Assembly: GCA_963793845.1 (NCBI GenBank)
Contig: CAWCBG010000002.1
Coordinates: 186,001 to 250,000 of the forward strand
DNA from: CAWCBG01 sp963793845
GTDB lineage: Bacteria > Acidobacteriota > Terriglobia > Terriglobales > Acidobacteriaceae
Length of the DNA: 64,000 bases
Direction of reading: 5' to 3'
The notes beneath the pieces are model-generated. The model saw nothing but the letters and a program-made list of their open reading frames with translations, ran no database searches and had not been told where the DNA came from. Below, in pieces: positions 31,138 to 39,951 of the stretch. The translations under genes and the position numbers were made by a program. The stretch's first letter is position 1; each line of letters starts with the position of its first letter.

Positions 31138-32471
31138 AAGAGAAACCTCCCCCGGTTCAGAATGTCGCGCGGATCGAGGGCATTCTTCACCGCACGCATG
31201 CTGTCGATGTGTGTAGGGGTCGGGCCCCAGGCATTCACATGGTGACGCGCTTCCGGCGGACAATAGTCGACTGCCATGCTCGCATCCGGCGGCAATCCAC
31301 TGCGCAGGGCGGACGCCGCATTGACAAAATTGACCAGCGTCACGTCAGAGTCGGCCTGAGGCCAAAACGCGGCCTGCACGTGTCCCAAGCCAACACGCCC
31401 GATCACGCCAAAAGCAAACCCGTTCGTACCGGCGACTCCGGCAAGCAGTTCAAGAATCGGCAGCACCTGCCGCAACGAGGTCGAAAGCGAGACCCGCAGG
31501 GATCGCGGGTGCGCCGTGTGAACTGGTTCCTGATAGTTCGTCAGCGTCGTCCAAAGATCATGTTCACTCTGGCCTTCGACCTCTCGCGTGACATCAGCAC
31601 CGAGTTCCGAGCGATAGCGGGCCAGGACGGTATCGCTTCCGGCGGCACGAACGCAAATAATCCACGAGTCGGAATGCCGGGCATCGGGCCGCAGGATGTC
31701 ACGCGCACCCGGCGATACCAACTCCAGACACATTGGCGAGAGCGGCGAGTGAAGGATGCGATCCCGAAACCCAATTGCGTCATTCGCAGAGCCGAACTCC
31801 GCCAGGTAAGTGCGCGTCTGCCGAGGCGCAGGAAATAGCTTGAAACTGGCCGAGGTGATCACCGCCAACGTGCCTTGACTGCCGATCAGCAGTTTCATCA
31901 GGTCATAGCCGGCGACATTCTTGACCACCCGGCCTCCGCCCTTGGCCTTGCGCCCGTCGCCTGTCACAAACCTGATGCCGATACAGAAGTCACGCACTCC
32001 GCCATAACCGTGGCTCAGTGGCCCACGCGCGGCCGCCGCCAGCAATCCACCCACGGTGCAGCGCTCCGGCAATGGTGGATCGGCGGCAAACATCAGGCGA
32101 TCTGCGCCAACCAGCTTCGACAGTTGCGCGACCGCGTAACCTGCGCCAACTCCCACGGTCAGGTCCCCGGCGTCATAATGTTCCACTCCGGTGAGCCGCG
32201 ATGTGGACATCAGCACATCGATGGCTGGGAGAAGATTTCCGGTCTGCTGCCGAGTGAAACCTCCAGCCGGAACGACGCTGAGCCCGTGCTCATTCGCCAC
32301 CCGCAAAATCGCCGCCACCTCATCCGCCGATCCGGGCTGCACCTCCACAGAAGGGGTCAGACCCAGAATCAAGCGATGATGCAGTTCTGCGGGATCTTCG
32401 ACAACGTACTGCGCACCACAAATGGCGCGGAACTCGCCCGCCACATGCATCGTCGTGCCGGCCGCGTTCAC
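31134..32471 (-). CDS. glcE: Glycolate oxidase FAD-binding subunit GlcE
   Basis: A 445-aa FAD-linked subunit. The PCMH-type FAD-binding fold is evident: VEVQPGSADEVAAILRVANEH, the diphosphate loop region PAGGFTRQQTGN, CTVGGLLAAAARGPLSHGYG and VVKNVAGYDLMKLLIGSQGTL. The C-terminus ends SMRAVKNALDPRDILNRGRF, typical for this oxidase family. It lacks the extended GlcD C-terminal oxidase lobe motifs. The start overlaps the glcD stop by 4 bases (ATGA), and its own end overlaps glcF, so all three subunits are translationally coupled. Confidence 0.92.
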   Translation of the reverse strand: MNAAGTTMHVAGEFRAICGAQYVVEDPAELHHRLILGLTPSVEVQPGSADEVAAILRVANEHGLSVVPAGGFTRQQTGNLLPAIDVLMSTSRLTGVEHYDAGDLTVGVGAGYAVAQLSKLVGADRLMFAADPPLPERCTVGGLLAAAARGPLSHGYGGVRDFCIGIRFVTGDGRKAKGGGRVVKNVAGYDLMKLLIGSQGTLAVITSASFKLFPAPRQTRTYLAEFGSANDAIGFRDRILHSPLSPMCLELVSPGARDILRPDARHSDSWIICVRAAGSDTVLARYRSELGADVTREVEGQSEHDLWTTLTNYQEPVHTAHPRSLRVSLSTSLRQVLPILELLAGVAGTNGFAFGVIGRVGLGHVQAAFWPQADSDVTLVNFVNAASALRSGLPPDASMAVDYCPPEARHHVNAWGPTPTHIDSMRAVKNALDPRDILNRGRFLF

Positions 32472-33907
32472 ATGCCCTCCTGCGCCAGCACCGGATGCTG
32501 CGATGGGCCGCAGGTCTCAGCGCACATGCGTGTGGTGGGAAAAACCTTCCCTGGATTCAGAATGGAGCGGCCATTGAAGGCGTTGCGCAGGCTCAGCATT
32601 ACATCCAGATCGTCGTCAGAGAACAGCAGCGGCATCAGATCGCGCTTCTCCAGACCCACGCCGTGCTCGCCCGTGATCGATCCACCTGCTGCCACGCAGT
32701 ACTCCAGAATCTCGCGGCTGGCTTCAAATACCCGCTGTAGCTGTTCGTCCGAGCGGTTGTCGAACAGGACCAGTGGATGCAGGTTGCCGTCTCCGGCGTG
32801 AAAGATGTTGCCGATAATCAGGTTGTACTTCTTCGCCACGCCGCCAATGTGTTGCAGGACCGCAGGAATCTGCGTACGGGGCACGACACCATCCTGCGAG
32901 TAGTAGGAAGGACTGACTCGTCCCAGCGCCGCGAAGGCATTCTTGCGTCCCTTCCACAACAGGGCACGCTCTTCTTCGTTGCGAGCTCGCCGGACCTCAC
33001 GCGCCCGCTGCTGGAAGCACACCTCGCGAACCGCCTCTGCCTGCTCTTCGACCTGCTCGCTCAGGCCCTCCACCTCGATCAGCAGAACTGCCCCGGCATC
33101 CAGGGGATAGCCTGCGTGACAAGCCGCTTCTACGGTTCGCAGTGTCCAACCATCCAGCATCTCCAGCGCGGCCGGCGTAATTCCCGCGGCAGTGATCGCG
33201 GACACCGTGCGGGCACCATCATCGATCGACTCGAAGACGGCAAGTAGTGTAGCGATGCGTTCCGGCTTCCTCAGCAACTTTACCGTGATGGCAGTAACGA
33301 CTCCGAGAGTCCCCTCGGAGCCGACAAAAAATCCTGTCAGATCATACCCACAGACGTCCGCCGCCTTTCCTCCGAAGTTCACGATCTCGCCGCTCGGCAG
33401 CACCACCTCGAGCCCAGTCACGTGATTCACCGTCACGCCATAGGCGAGGGTGTGCGGACCGCCCGAGTTCTCGGCGACATTTCCGCCTATGGTGCAGGCC
33501 TTCTGGCTGGAAGGGTCGGGCGCGAAATACAGGCCCAGATGCGCTACCCGCTCAGACAGCTGCAGGTTCACGACACCGGGCTGCACCGTGGCCCGCTGAT
33601 TCGCCGCGTCAATCTCCAGAACGCGATTCATGCGGGAGAAAGCGAGCACGACTGCGCTGTCGAGGGCAATAGCCCCACCACTCAGACCGGTGCCCGCTCC
33701 GCGCGGCACAACCTTGACTCCTTCAGCCGAGGCCAACCGCATGATCTGCGAAACCTGGCTGGTCGTCTGCGGAAACACCACAGCACTGGGCGTGCTTTTG
33801 CGCACTCCCGCGTCGTACTCGTACAACATCAGGTCTTCGGAGCGGTCGAGTACGGCGTCGCGTCCGGCAATCTTCCGGAGATGGTCAACCAGCGCGGAGG
33901 AGCGCAT
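32468..33907 (-). CDS. glcD: Glycolate oxidase catalytic subunit GlcD
   Basis: A 479-aa FAD-dependent 2-hydroxyacid oxidase of the GlcD/D-lactate dehydrogenase group. The FAD loop VVPRGAGTGLSGGAIAL (residues ~61-77), QKACTIGGNVAENSGGPHTL, GYDLTGFFVGSEGTLGVVT, and the catalytic-lobe segments NIFHAGDGNLHPL and SITGEHGVGLEKRDLM are all present. With GlcE and GlcF it forms the glycolate-oxidising complex at the inner face of the cytoplasmic membrane. It is the first gene of the operon. D-lactate is a possible alternative substrate, but the D-E-F arrangement favours glycolate. Confidence 0.94.
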   Translation of the reverse strand: MRSSALVDHLRKIAGRDAVLDRSEDLMLYEYDAGVRKSTPSAVVFPQTTSQVSQIMRLASAEGVKVVPRGAGTGLSGGAIALDSAVVLAFSRMNRVLEIDAANQRATVQPGVVNLQLSERVAHLGLYFAPDPSSQKACTIGGNVAENSGGPHTLAYGVTVNHVTGLEVVLPSGEIVNFGGKAADVCGYDLTGFFVGSEGTLGVVTAITVKLLRKPERIATLLAVFESIDDGARTVSAITAAGITPAALEMLDGWTLRTVEAACHAGYPLDAGAVLLIEVEGLSEQVEEQAEAVREVCFQQRAREVRRARNEEERALLWKGRKNAFAALGRVSPSYYSQDGVVPRTQIPAVLQHIGGVAKKYNLIIGNIFHAGDGNLHPLVLFDNRSDEQLQRVFEASREILEYCVAAGGSITGEHGVGLEKRDLMPLLFSDDDLDVMLSLRNAFNGRSILNPGKVFPTTRMCAETCGPSQHPVLAQEGM

Positions 33908-33958
33908 AGGGAGACCTGTAGTTTAGCACCCGTGCGGGGCTCTGCTGCAGACGTTCGC

Positions 33959-34387
33959 CTAGCTGGATGTCTGGATGTAGGCGCGCATCATGTCGTTGTC
34001 GGCGGACTTCTCATCGAGATGGCAGCGCAGCAGATCGCGCAGCGACAGGAAGCCCACCAGCGTATTGCCTTCGCACACCGGCAGATGCCGGATGCTGTGC
34101 TCCTGCATCAACGCCATGGCAGCTTCGGAGCTGTCGGTCGGACTAACGGTGCTGATCCGCGTGCTCATAACCTCGGAGATCCTGGTGGTGAGCGGATCGC
34201 GGCCCTCGGTAACCACCCGCCGCATGATGTCCCGCTCAGAAAAAATGCCGACCAGGCGTGTGCCATCGAGCACGGGAACTGCGCCGACGTTGCAGCTCAC
34301 CATGAAGTTCGCTGCTTCAAAAACCGTTTGCTCAGGTTGAATGTAGTGAATGGTGCGATTGCTCAGGAGCTCCCGGATCGTCGCCAT
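33959..34387 (-). CDS. Tandem CBS-domain protein
   Basis: A 142-aa stand-alone Bateman module (CBS pair), residues ~5-60 and ~70-128. The repeats are clear: FSERDIMRRVV in the first and GFLSLRDLLRCHL in the second, each after a VPVLDG or LPVCEG strand. Such modules bind adenosine nucleotides (AMP, ATP, SAM) at the cleft and can act in trans. The ATG is chosen for its GGAGGT ribosome-binding site with 5-base spacing. The function is regulatory and the partner is unknown. Confidence 0.9.
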   Translation of the reverse strand: MATIRELLSNRTIHYIQPEQTVFEAANFMVSCNVGAVPVLDGTRLVGIFSERDIMRRVVTEGRDPLTTRISEVMSTRISTVSPTDSSEAAMALMQEHSIRHLPVCEGNTLVGFLSLRDLLRCHLDEKSADNDMMRAYIQTSS

Positions 34388-34718
34388 AAGTACCTCCAGG
34401 TGGAGAATCGTGTTCAATGCGGGCATAGTGATCGACCCGCGAAAAGGCCCGAATATCTAACACGACACCGGTCGAGACTGAGATGGACGCCCCTCGTCCG
34501 GGTCCCGAGGCAACATAGCCTCCGGGGAGTGGAGCGGTGAGGAGTATATTACCAAGGCCCCACGGAGTGCAAAGCAGATTCGAAAGTAGTTGCGGCTGAG
34601 TTCCCGGCATAGCTTTAGGCGCTTTCCGAATGGGGGTGAGCGCAGGACGAATCGCGCTGCGACGCACGATACAGAAGCGCAGCTCGGTAAGATTACCGCG
34701 GCAACGCAGAGAATGAGA

Positions 34719-34767
34719 ACGTGGCGGAGTTCAACGATAAGACGTTGCAGTTCTTACTGCGCCACGT
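34719..34767. repeat. Nested inverted repeat, possible structured RNA
   Basis: ACGTGGCG (34719-34726) and CGCCACGT (34760-34767) are exact reverse complements. Inside them CAACG (34732-34736) and CGTTG (34743-34747) form a second stem around ATAAGA. The arrangement could fold as a two-tier hairpin. The same bases can also be read as a 17-codon frame from GTG to TAG (V/M-AEFNDKTLQFLLRHVG), with no ribosome-binding site. Confidence 0.3.
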
Positions 34768-34924
34768 GGGGTAGCGTCCAGGCATAGGGACACTAACTAC
34801 TTCGACCGACTCCAGTCGAACCAGGGGAGCCGTCTAAAGTTCCCTTTCCGTCAGTGATTCCGGTCACAAATCGGAACTCTTTCCAGGCCGCATTTTTCGC
34901 GGTTCTACGCAACTTCGGCGGTGC

Positions 34925-34930
34925 TAGAAT
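34925..34930 (+). promoter_or_regulatory. Possible leaderless promoter (-10 TAGAAT) for hemB
   Basis: TAGAAT lies 8 bases before the ATG at 34939 and no ribosome-binding site precedes the gene. Transcription from this box would begin at the start codon. The -35 region is not recognisable. Confidence 0.35.
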
Positions 34931-34938
34931 TTTGTGTT

Positions 34939-36012
34939 ATGGCGTTTCCTATTGATCGTCCCCGCCGCCTGCGTCGCAGCGAAGCGATGCGCTCGTTTGT
35001 CCGCGAAACCCGGCTCACTCCCGAGGGCTTCGTCTATCCGCTGTTTGTCTGTCCCGGCGAAGGAGTCCGTAAGGAAGTGCGCTCCATGCCCGGCGTATAC
35101 AACCTGTCGATCGACGAGGCGGTGAAAGAGTGCGCCGAGGTAAAGGCGCTGGGCATCCCCAGCGTGATCCTGTTCGGCCTGCCGGAGTCGAAGGACGAGG
35201 TTGCGACCGGAGCCTGGGCTGACGACGGCATCGTGCAGGAAGCCACACGCGCCATCAAAAGCGAAGTGCCGGGCCTGCTGGTGATGGGCGATGTCTGCCT
35301 CTGCGAATACATGTCGCACGGACACTGCGGCCTGGTGGACACCTCGAATCAGCTAGCCAAGGCGCGTAATGTCGTGGCAGTGGGGCTGTCCTCGGGAAGA
35401 TCCGTGGCCACGGCCATCTCGCTCGCCGCATTGGCTGCGGAGGACTATGAGATTCTCAACGATGCTTCGCTGGAACTGCTGGCCAAGACCGCGGTCTCGC
35501 AGGCCCGCGCGGGTATGGATATCATCGCGCCCTCCGACATGATGGACGGGCGGGTCGCAGCCATTCGCACGGCGCTGGACGAGAATGGCTTCCAGAACAT
35601 TCCGATCCTGTCGTATGCGGCAAAGTTCGCCAGCGGCTTCTACGGCCCATTCCGCGAGGCCGCCGACTCCGCTCCGCACTTCGGCGATCGCCGCTCCTAC
35701 CAGATGGACCCCGCCAACTTGCGCGAAGCCATGCGCGAGATCGAACTCGACCTGGAAGAGGGCGCCGACATGATCATGGTGAAGCCTGCGATGCCCTATC
35801 TGGATGTGATTCGCGAGGCGCGGGAGCGCTTCGACGTGCCGCTGTCGGCCTATCAGGTCAGCGGTGAATACGCCATGATCAAAGCCGCCGCTCTGAATGG
35901 CTGGATCGATTACGAGCGCGTGATGCTGGAATCGCTGTTATGTATTCAGCGTGCCGGAGCCTCGGTCACCCTGACCTACTTCGCTAAGGAAGCCGCCCGG
36001 CTTCTGGCCTAG
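34939..36012 (+). CDS. hemB: Delta-aminolevulinic acid dehydratase (porphobilinogen synthase)
   Basis: Condenses two 5-aminolevulinate molecules to porphobilinogen in tetrapyrrole synthesis, in the cytoplasm. It has 357 aa. The catalytic zinc site is of the cysteine type, in DVCLCEYMSHGHCG (Cys120, 122, 130). The two Schiff-base lysines are in SYAAKFASGFYGPFREA and MIMVKPAMPYLD. The N-terminal RPRRLRRSEAMRSFVRET and VYPLFVCPGEG are characteristic. I chose the second Met of the frame. The gene stands alone on the plus strand and may be translated from a leaderless mRNA. Confidence 0.97.
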   Translation: MAFPIDRPRRLRRSEAMRSFVRETRLTPEGFVYPLFVCPGEGVRKEVRSMPGVYNLSIDEAVKECAEVKALGIPSVILFGLPESKDEVATGAWADDGIVQEATRAIKSEVPGLLVMGDVCLCEYMSHGHCGLVDTSNQLAKARNVVAVGLSSGRSVATAISLAALAAEDYEILNDASLELLAKTAVSQARAGMDIIAPSDMMDGRVAAIRTALDENGFQNIPILSYAAKFASGFYGPFREAADSAPHFGDRRSYQMDPANLREAMREIELDLEEGADMIMVKPAMPYLDVIREARERFDVPLSAYQVSGEYAMIKAAALNGWIDYERVMLESLLCIQRAGASVTLTYFAKEAARLLA

Positions 36013-36603
36013 AAGGGCGCGGAGGGCGTTTCCCCTTATCACATACGCCTGTGATCTGTGCACTAGCCGCCGTCGTCCTATATCTGTAGTTTGGAGATGC
36101 GAGGGCAAGGGAGTTGTGTGTCTTCGCCCTTTTCCGTCCAGTGCGGAACCGGAATAGAGGTAGAGGCTCTTTGAAAATCAGCCATGGACGCCTTCCGGCG
36201 TGTTAACCCTGGTGCCAATAGAGATTCCGACCGGTCTGGAGAAAATCGTAGCTAAGTCCTTGGCGCTCAAGATTTTGACCTTTAACTCCAAGTCGGAATC
36301 AATATTTTGCACGGATCGCCGCAAAATCTTGATCTCATTGGGTTTACAGGTAAAATCTTGAGCCCCAGAGACTTACAGGCGATGAAATCCGGCTAAGTCA
36401 TTGATAAATGCCAGATTTTCCCCGATCTGAGGACGAGAGGGGGGAGGGGGATACCGAGATTAACCGCAAAGCGCTCGAGAGATCTGGGCGCCGTGGAATT
36501 CACACGGATGTACGACTTGGTAAATAGCTCAACTCAGGCGGCCCCCAGTCGGCGGGCCAGGAGATATTCCGCGTGTTCTGGAGGGGTCTAGCTCCGCAGA
36601 TGT
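36013..36603. other. 591-base intergenic region downstream of hemB
   Basis: This is a long gap between convergent genes. A small stem, ATCACA/TGTGAT around 36040, may help terminate hemB. The AAAATCTTGA repeats at 36265-36363 are listed separately. I see no open reading frame with coding character and no RNA gene. Confidence 0.4.
36265..36363. repeat. Inverted and direct AAAATCTTGA repeats
   Basis: GCTCAAGATTTT (36265-36276) is the exact reverse complement of AAAATCTTGAGC (36352-36363). A third copy, CAAAATCTTGAT, lies between them at 36322-36333 in the second orientation. Three copies of a 10-base core within 100 bases are unlikely to be chance in this GC-rich setting. They could be binding sites, arms of a hairpin, or the remains of a small mobile element. 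Confidence 0.5.
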
Positions 36604-38397
36604 TCAGAAGGCTCCGCCGCCTCCGCCGCCGAAGCCGCCGCCACTGAAACCGCCGCCTCCACCGCCGCCCCAGCCCGAGCCGGAACTGCTGCTCCGCGGC
36701 GCCGAGACAAAGGTGTTGTGCGCATCCATCGCCATGGAATGCATGGTTCCGGCAAACAGGATGGGATTGAACATGGCGTACGGTGTGGCGCCCACGTACC
36801 AGTTCGGCGGATTCACGGTGATACCCTGGAACGCCTTCGCCCAGCGGCTCTCAATGCCCAGCGCCATCGCGTAAGGCAGGTACTTCTCGAAGGTATCGGG
36901 CGGCATGCGCTTCAGGCGATCGGCATCGACGCGATTAACGAACTCCTCGAAGCCGAGGATTTGCACCTTGGTGTCAACGCCCTTCCTGGACTTAGCCGGC
37001 ATGATGCGGGCAAAAATGATAATGACAATGATCGCCAGTGCCACTCCGGCTGCCAGCAGAAGCGGCGCGTCAAAAATCGACGTAACACCTGCGATCTGCG
37101 CAAGCGCGAACGGCAAAGCGGTCAGCAGAATTCCCAGGACCACATAGCCGTGGGCGGAGTCCGGATCGACCGAGTACATCCCTTTCCCTTTCAATTCGGA
37201 GAGTATGTCCGACTTGATGCTCGGGATGGCGACATAGAACTGATTCTTCAGCGCGGACAAGCGTATTTCAGTGGCATCGCCGGGAAACAGGTGGTTGAGC
37301 GTCACTCTTTCGTGCGCTGCCAGAGAACCCCAACTTTCCTTTGGCTTGAGTGAGTGGAAGACATAATCGCGATGCGAAAACAGCAGCACCCGTTCATCTT
37401 TCTCTTCGATCTTTAGATATCCCTTGACGGCCAGGTCGACCAGCGTCGAGGTAATATCGCGCGGATGCACATGGTCGTCGAGTAGCGAACCGACTTCTGC
37501 GGGAGTCATATCCTTGGGCGGTTCATACATGGGCGCTACTGAGAGGCCCGACTGCGGATCGCGGCCTTTCGTCCACCAGAGGAAAAACATCACCACAAAG
37601 GCCCATAGCGGCAGCAACACGATCAGGTTGCTTCGCAAGAACCAGATGGCCTGGGTGAGCCAACTGGGTTGCTGCAGAATGCCTTTGTTGAGATAGACGT
37701 CGCCCGTCAGTCCGGCGCGCATCTCGAGAGGATTGTTGGCGTCGACCAGCACGGTGTTGCCGCGAATCTGGACCGTGGCATCCCGATCGTGCGATCCGTA
37801 AAGGCCGGTGAAGGCCTGCGCACGCATGTTGCCCGCAGCGTTGGACGGAAACGAGATCACGGCCCCGGCACTGTCGATCGGCACGGGCCAGTCATTTCCG
37901 GTGACGTTCCAGTAGAGTTCGTCGTGGTCGTCGAACCAGCGAATCGGGTTACGCACTATGTAGTGCAGCAAGACCGTCTTTGTCGCGTCCTCGGCGCCGG
38001 GGATATAGATCTTCAGATGGCGAGACCCGTTGTTGACGCGGGATTCGTACTTCAGAGCATTGCCTTCGGCATCCGTGACGCTGGTAACTTTGAGAAATAA
38101 CGTGTAGTTGGAACCCCTCGGGCCCGGATACTCAATGGGGATGTCGCGATAGATGCCGTGATACTCGCCGACGAAGACGGCGTCGATGCGCTCGGTAACA
38201 GCAGCCGTGCCGTCACGCTCAACCGACATGTGGGTTTCGAAGCGGGCAATACGCCAGTCGCGAGCATACGCCGGAACGGCGAGAATGAGCAGCAAGACTA
38301 GTACAAAGAAGGTCCACGGCGCCTCTGTTCTTGCGAACGGGATTTTGATCCGTCCGCCGCACCGCACTCCGTTGTGACCGGCTACTACGGAGCTCAT
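36604..38397 (-). CDS. DUF2207-domain membrane protein with Gly-rich tail
   Basis: A 597-aa protein whose ATG lies one base after the lemA stop. An N-terminal membrane/signal segment (FFVLVLLLILAVPAYA) precedes a periplasmic DUF2207 beta domain (DWRIARFETHMSVERDGT, HGIYRDIPIEYPG, DELYWNVTGNDWPVPID). Transmembrane helices follow near NLIVLLPLWAFVVMFFLWW and, later, FALAQIAGVTSIF and LLAAGVALAIIVIIIFAR. The C-terminus is a Ser/Gly-rich stretch ending GGFGGGGGGAF, common in this family. LemA and DUF2207 proteins are regularly paired. The role is unclear, with membrane or envelope stress suggested for relatives. Confidence 0.9.
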   Translation of the reverse strand: MSSVVAGHNGVRCGGRIKIPFARTEAPWTFFVLVLLLILAVPAYARDWRIARFETHMSVERDGTAAVTERIDAVFVGEYHGIYRDIPIEYPGPRGSNYTLFLKVTSVTDAEGNALKYESRVNNGSRHLKIYIPGAEDATKTVLLHYIVRNPIRWFDDHDELYWNVTGNDWPVPIDSAGAVISFPSNAAGNMRAQAFTGLYGSHDRDATVQIRGNTVLVDANNPLEMRAGLTGDVYLNKGILQQPSWLTQAIWFLRSNLIVLLPLWAFVVMFFLWWTKGRDPQSGLSVAPMYEPPKDMTPAEVGSLLDDHVHPRDITSTLVDLAVKGYLKIEEKDERVLLFSHRDYVFHSLKPKESWGSLAAHERVTLNHLFPGDATEIRLSALKNQFYVAIPSIKSDILSELKGKGMYSVDPDSAHGYVVLGILLTALPFALAQIAGVTSIFDAPLLLAAGVALAIIVIIIFARIMPAKSRKGVDTKVQILGFEEFVNRVDADRLKRMPPDTFEKYLPYAMALGIESRWAKAFQGITVNPPNWYVGATPYAMFNPILFAGTMHSMAMDAHNTFVSAPRSSSSGSGWGGGGGGGFSGGGFGGGGGGAF

Positions 38398-38398
38398 C

Positions 38399-38950
38399 TC
38401 AGAATTTAACCGCAACATTTTCGCGATCGGCAGGATCGGTGATGTCGAAGAACTGGCGCTGCTGAATGTGGAACATGCCGGCGACGATATTAGTAGGGAA
38501 AGACTGAATCTTCGTGTTCAGGTCGCGCACCACAGCGTTGTAATAGCGGCGGGAATTCTGGATGGCATCTTCGGTGCCGCTGAGAGAGTTCTGGAGCGAC
38601 TGAAATTGGCCCGAAGCTTGGAGCTGCGGATAGTTTTCCGCCACCGCCAGCAAGCCGCGAAGGGCGTGCGTAAGCTGGCCTTCGGCTTCGCTCTTCTCCG
38701 CCGGAGTGCTGGCGCTCATGGCTGCGCTGCGATACTTAGCGATGTTCTCGAAGGTTCCCTTTTCGTGCGCGGCATAGCCCTTGACGGTCTCCACCAGGTT
38801 GGGGATGAGATCGTGGCGTCGCTTCAGTTGCACGTCGATGTCAGACCAGGCGTTGTCGGCGCGCACCTTTAATTGAACGAGGCTGTTGTAGATGCCGATC
38901 AGGGCGAAGGCAATTACGGCGAGAATGACAATCAGAATGATGAGGGTCAT
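38399..38950 (-). CDS. lemA: LemA family protein
   Basis: A 183-aa protein with a single N-terminal transmembrane helix (TLIILIVILAVIAFALIGIY) and an antiparallel helical body. The body carries the family hallmarks NSLVQLKVRADNAWSDIDVQ, LKRRHDLIPNLVETVKGYA, the Ala-rich segment after AHEKGTFENIAKYRSAAM, and RRYYNAVVRDLNTKIQSFPTN. AGGAGG lies upstream of the ATG. It is followed one base later by the DUF2207 gene. The family is widespread but its biochemical activity is not defined. Confidence 0.94.
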   Translation of the reverse strand: MTLIILIVILAVIAFALIGIYNSLVQLKVRADNAWSDIDVQLKRRHDLIPNLVETVKGYAAHEKGTFENIAKYRSAAMSASTPAEKSEAEGQLTHALRGLLAVAENYPQLQASGQFQSLQNSLSGTEDAIQNSRRYYNAVVRDLNTKIQSFPTNIVAGMFHIQQRQFFDITDPADRENVAVKF

Positions 38951-39045
38951 GCAGGCTCCTCCTCAGACAACACGAAGACGAGCAAAATTATCTCACGGTC
39001 TGTGCGGTCGAAGCCCAACGCGGCCCAGACTTGCGGCCTCTCAGT

Positions 39046-39948
39046 TCAATGCATGGCGGGGGTGCTGTCATCCAGGAACATGCGTTGCAGAGTTTCGGCG
39101 AACGGAGTGGAGGGCACAAAGCCGACCAGACGTTTTAGCTTGGCGTTGCTGCCCACCAGACGGTGGATTTCGTTTTCTCGCACGAGTTCGGGATTCAGCT
39201 TCACCTCAATCTCGTATCCTGCGAGAGCGCTCATCCTCGACAGCACATCGCGCAACGAAATGCTGGTCCCACTGCAAATATTCACGATCTCGGAATGCGC
39301 GTCGCTCTCCAGCAACGCAACATAGGCTGCCACGACATCGTTGACATCGGAGAAGTCCCGGCTCACATCCAGATTGCCGAGCTCGATCGCCGGAAGCCCG
39401 CGGCGAAAGTGGCCCACGATTTTCGGGATGACGAAGCGCTCGTCCTGTCCGGGGCCAGTGTAGTTAAACGGCCGGGTGACCACGATGGGAAGCCGCTCAA
39501 ACCAAGTTCGGACTACGTGCTCCATTGCAAGCTTGCTGTTGGCATAGTGATTGACGGGAGCCGGACAGAGAGTCTCGTCAATCACCGAAACGGCGGGAGT
39601 TCCGTAGACATTCGCGCTGCTTGCGATCAGGATCTTCGCCGGTGAAGCTTCGAGTTTGGCCACGGCCGTCAGCAGGTTCTCAGTACCGACAACATTCACC
39701 CGATAGTATTCCTGGGCGTTGTCAGAGCCGACGTACGACAAGGCGGCCAAGTGGATCACTGCGTCGGGACTCACCGCGGCGACGGCCTTCTCGGTTGCGT
39801 GCGCATCTGTGAGGTCGCATGCTATTTCGTCGTCCGCCTGGGAAGCGCCTTCCACCAGTCCGACCACCTGAAATTGCCGAGCCAACAATGCCGGAATCAG
39901 ATATCGGCCAGTAAAGCCACGAGCCCCCGTGATTAGGACGGTTCTCAT
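39046..39948 (-). CDS. NAD(P)-dependent sugar epimerase/reductase, probably GDP-6-deoxy-D-mannose reductase
   Basis: A 300-aa extended short-chain dehydrogenase. The Rossmann motif is VLITGARGFTGRYLIPAL (residues ~4-21), the Ser of the triad is in IASSANVYG and the YxxxK is in HYANSKLAMEHV. Substrate-site features include RPFNYTGPGQDERFVIPK and ELGNLDVSRDFSDVNDV, typical of RMD-type reductases that act after Gmd. It starts 3 bases after the gmd stop, so the pair would convert GDP-mannose to GDP-4-keto-6-deoxymannose and then to GDP-D-rhamnose. A GDP-fucose synthase or GDP-talose enzyme cannot be excluded. Confidence 0.85.
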   Translation of the reverse strand: MRTVLITGARGFTGRYLIPALLARQFQVVGLVEGASQADDEIACDLTDAHATEKAVAAVSPDAVIHLAALSYVGSDNAQEYYRVNVVGTENLLTAVAKLEASPAKILIASSANVYGTPAVSVIDETLCPAPVNHYANSKLAMEHVVRTWFERLPIVVTRPFNYTGPGQDERFVIPKIVGHFRRGLPAIELGNLDVSRDFSDVNDVVAAYVALLESDAHSEIVNICSGTSISLRDVLSRMSALAGYEIEVKLNPELVRENEIHRLVGSNAKLKRLVGFVPSTPFAETLQRMFLDDSTPAMH

Positions 39949-39951
39949 GCG

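Larger units (their letters stand above)
34388..34938. other. 551-base divergent intergenic region upstream of hemB
   Basis: It contains promoters for the CBS gene and hemB. A stem at 34719-34767 is listed separately. The open frames across it have no ribosome-binding sites and unconvincing sequences, so I see no gene. Confidence 0.4.

Noticed and set aside
33422..34540. 372-codon plus-strand frame across glcD and the CBS gene
   Set aside because: It is antisense to two well-supported genes and crosses their boundary.
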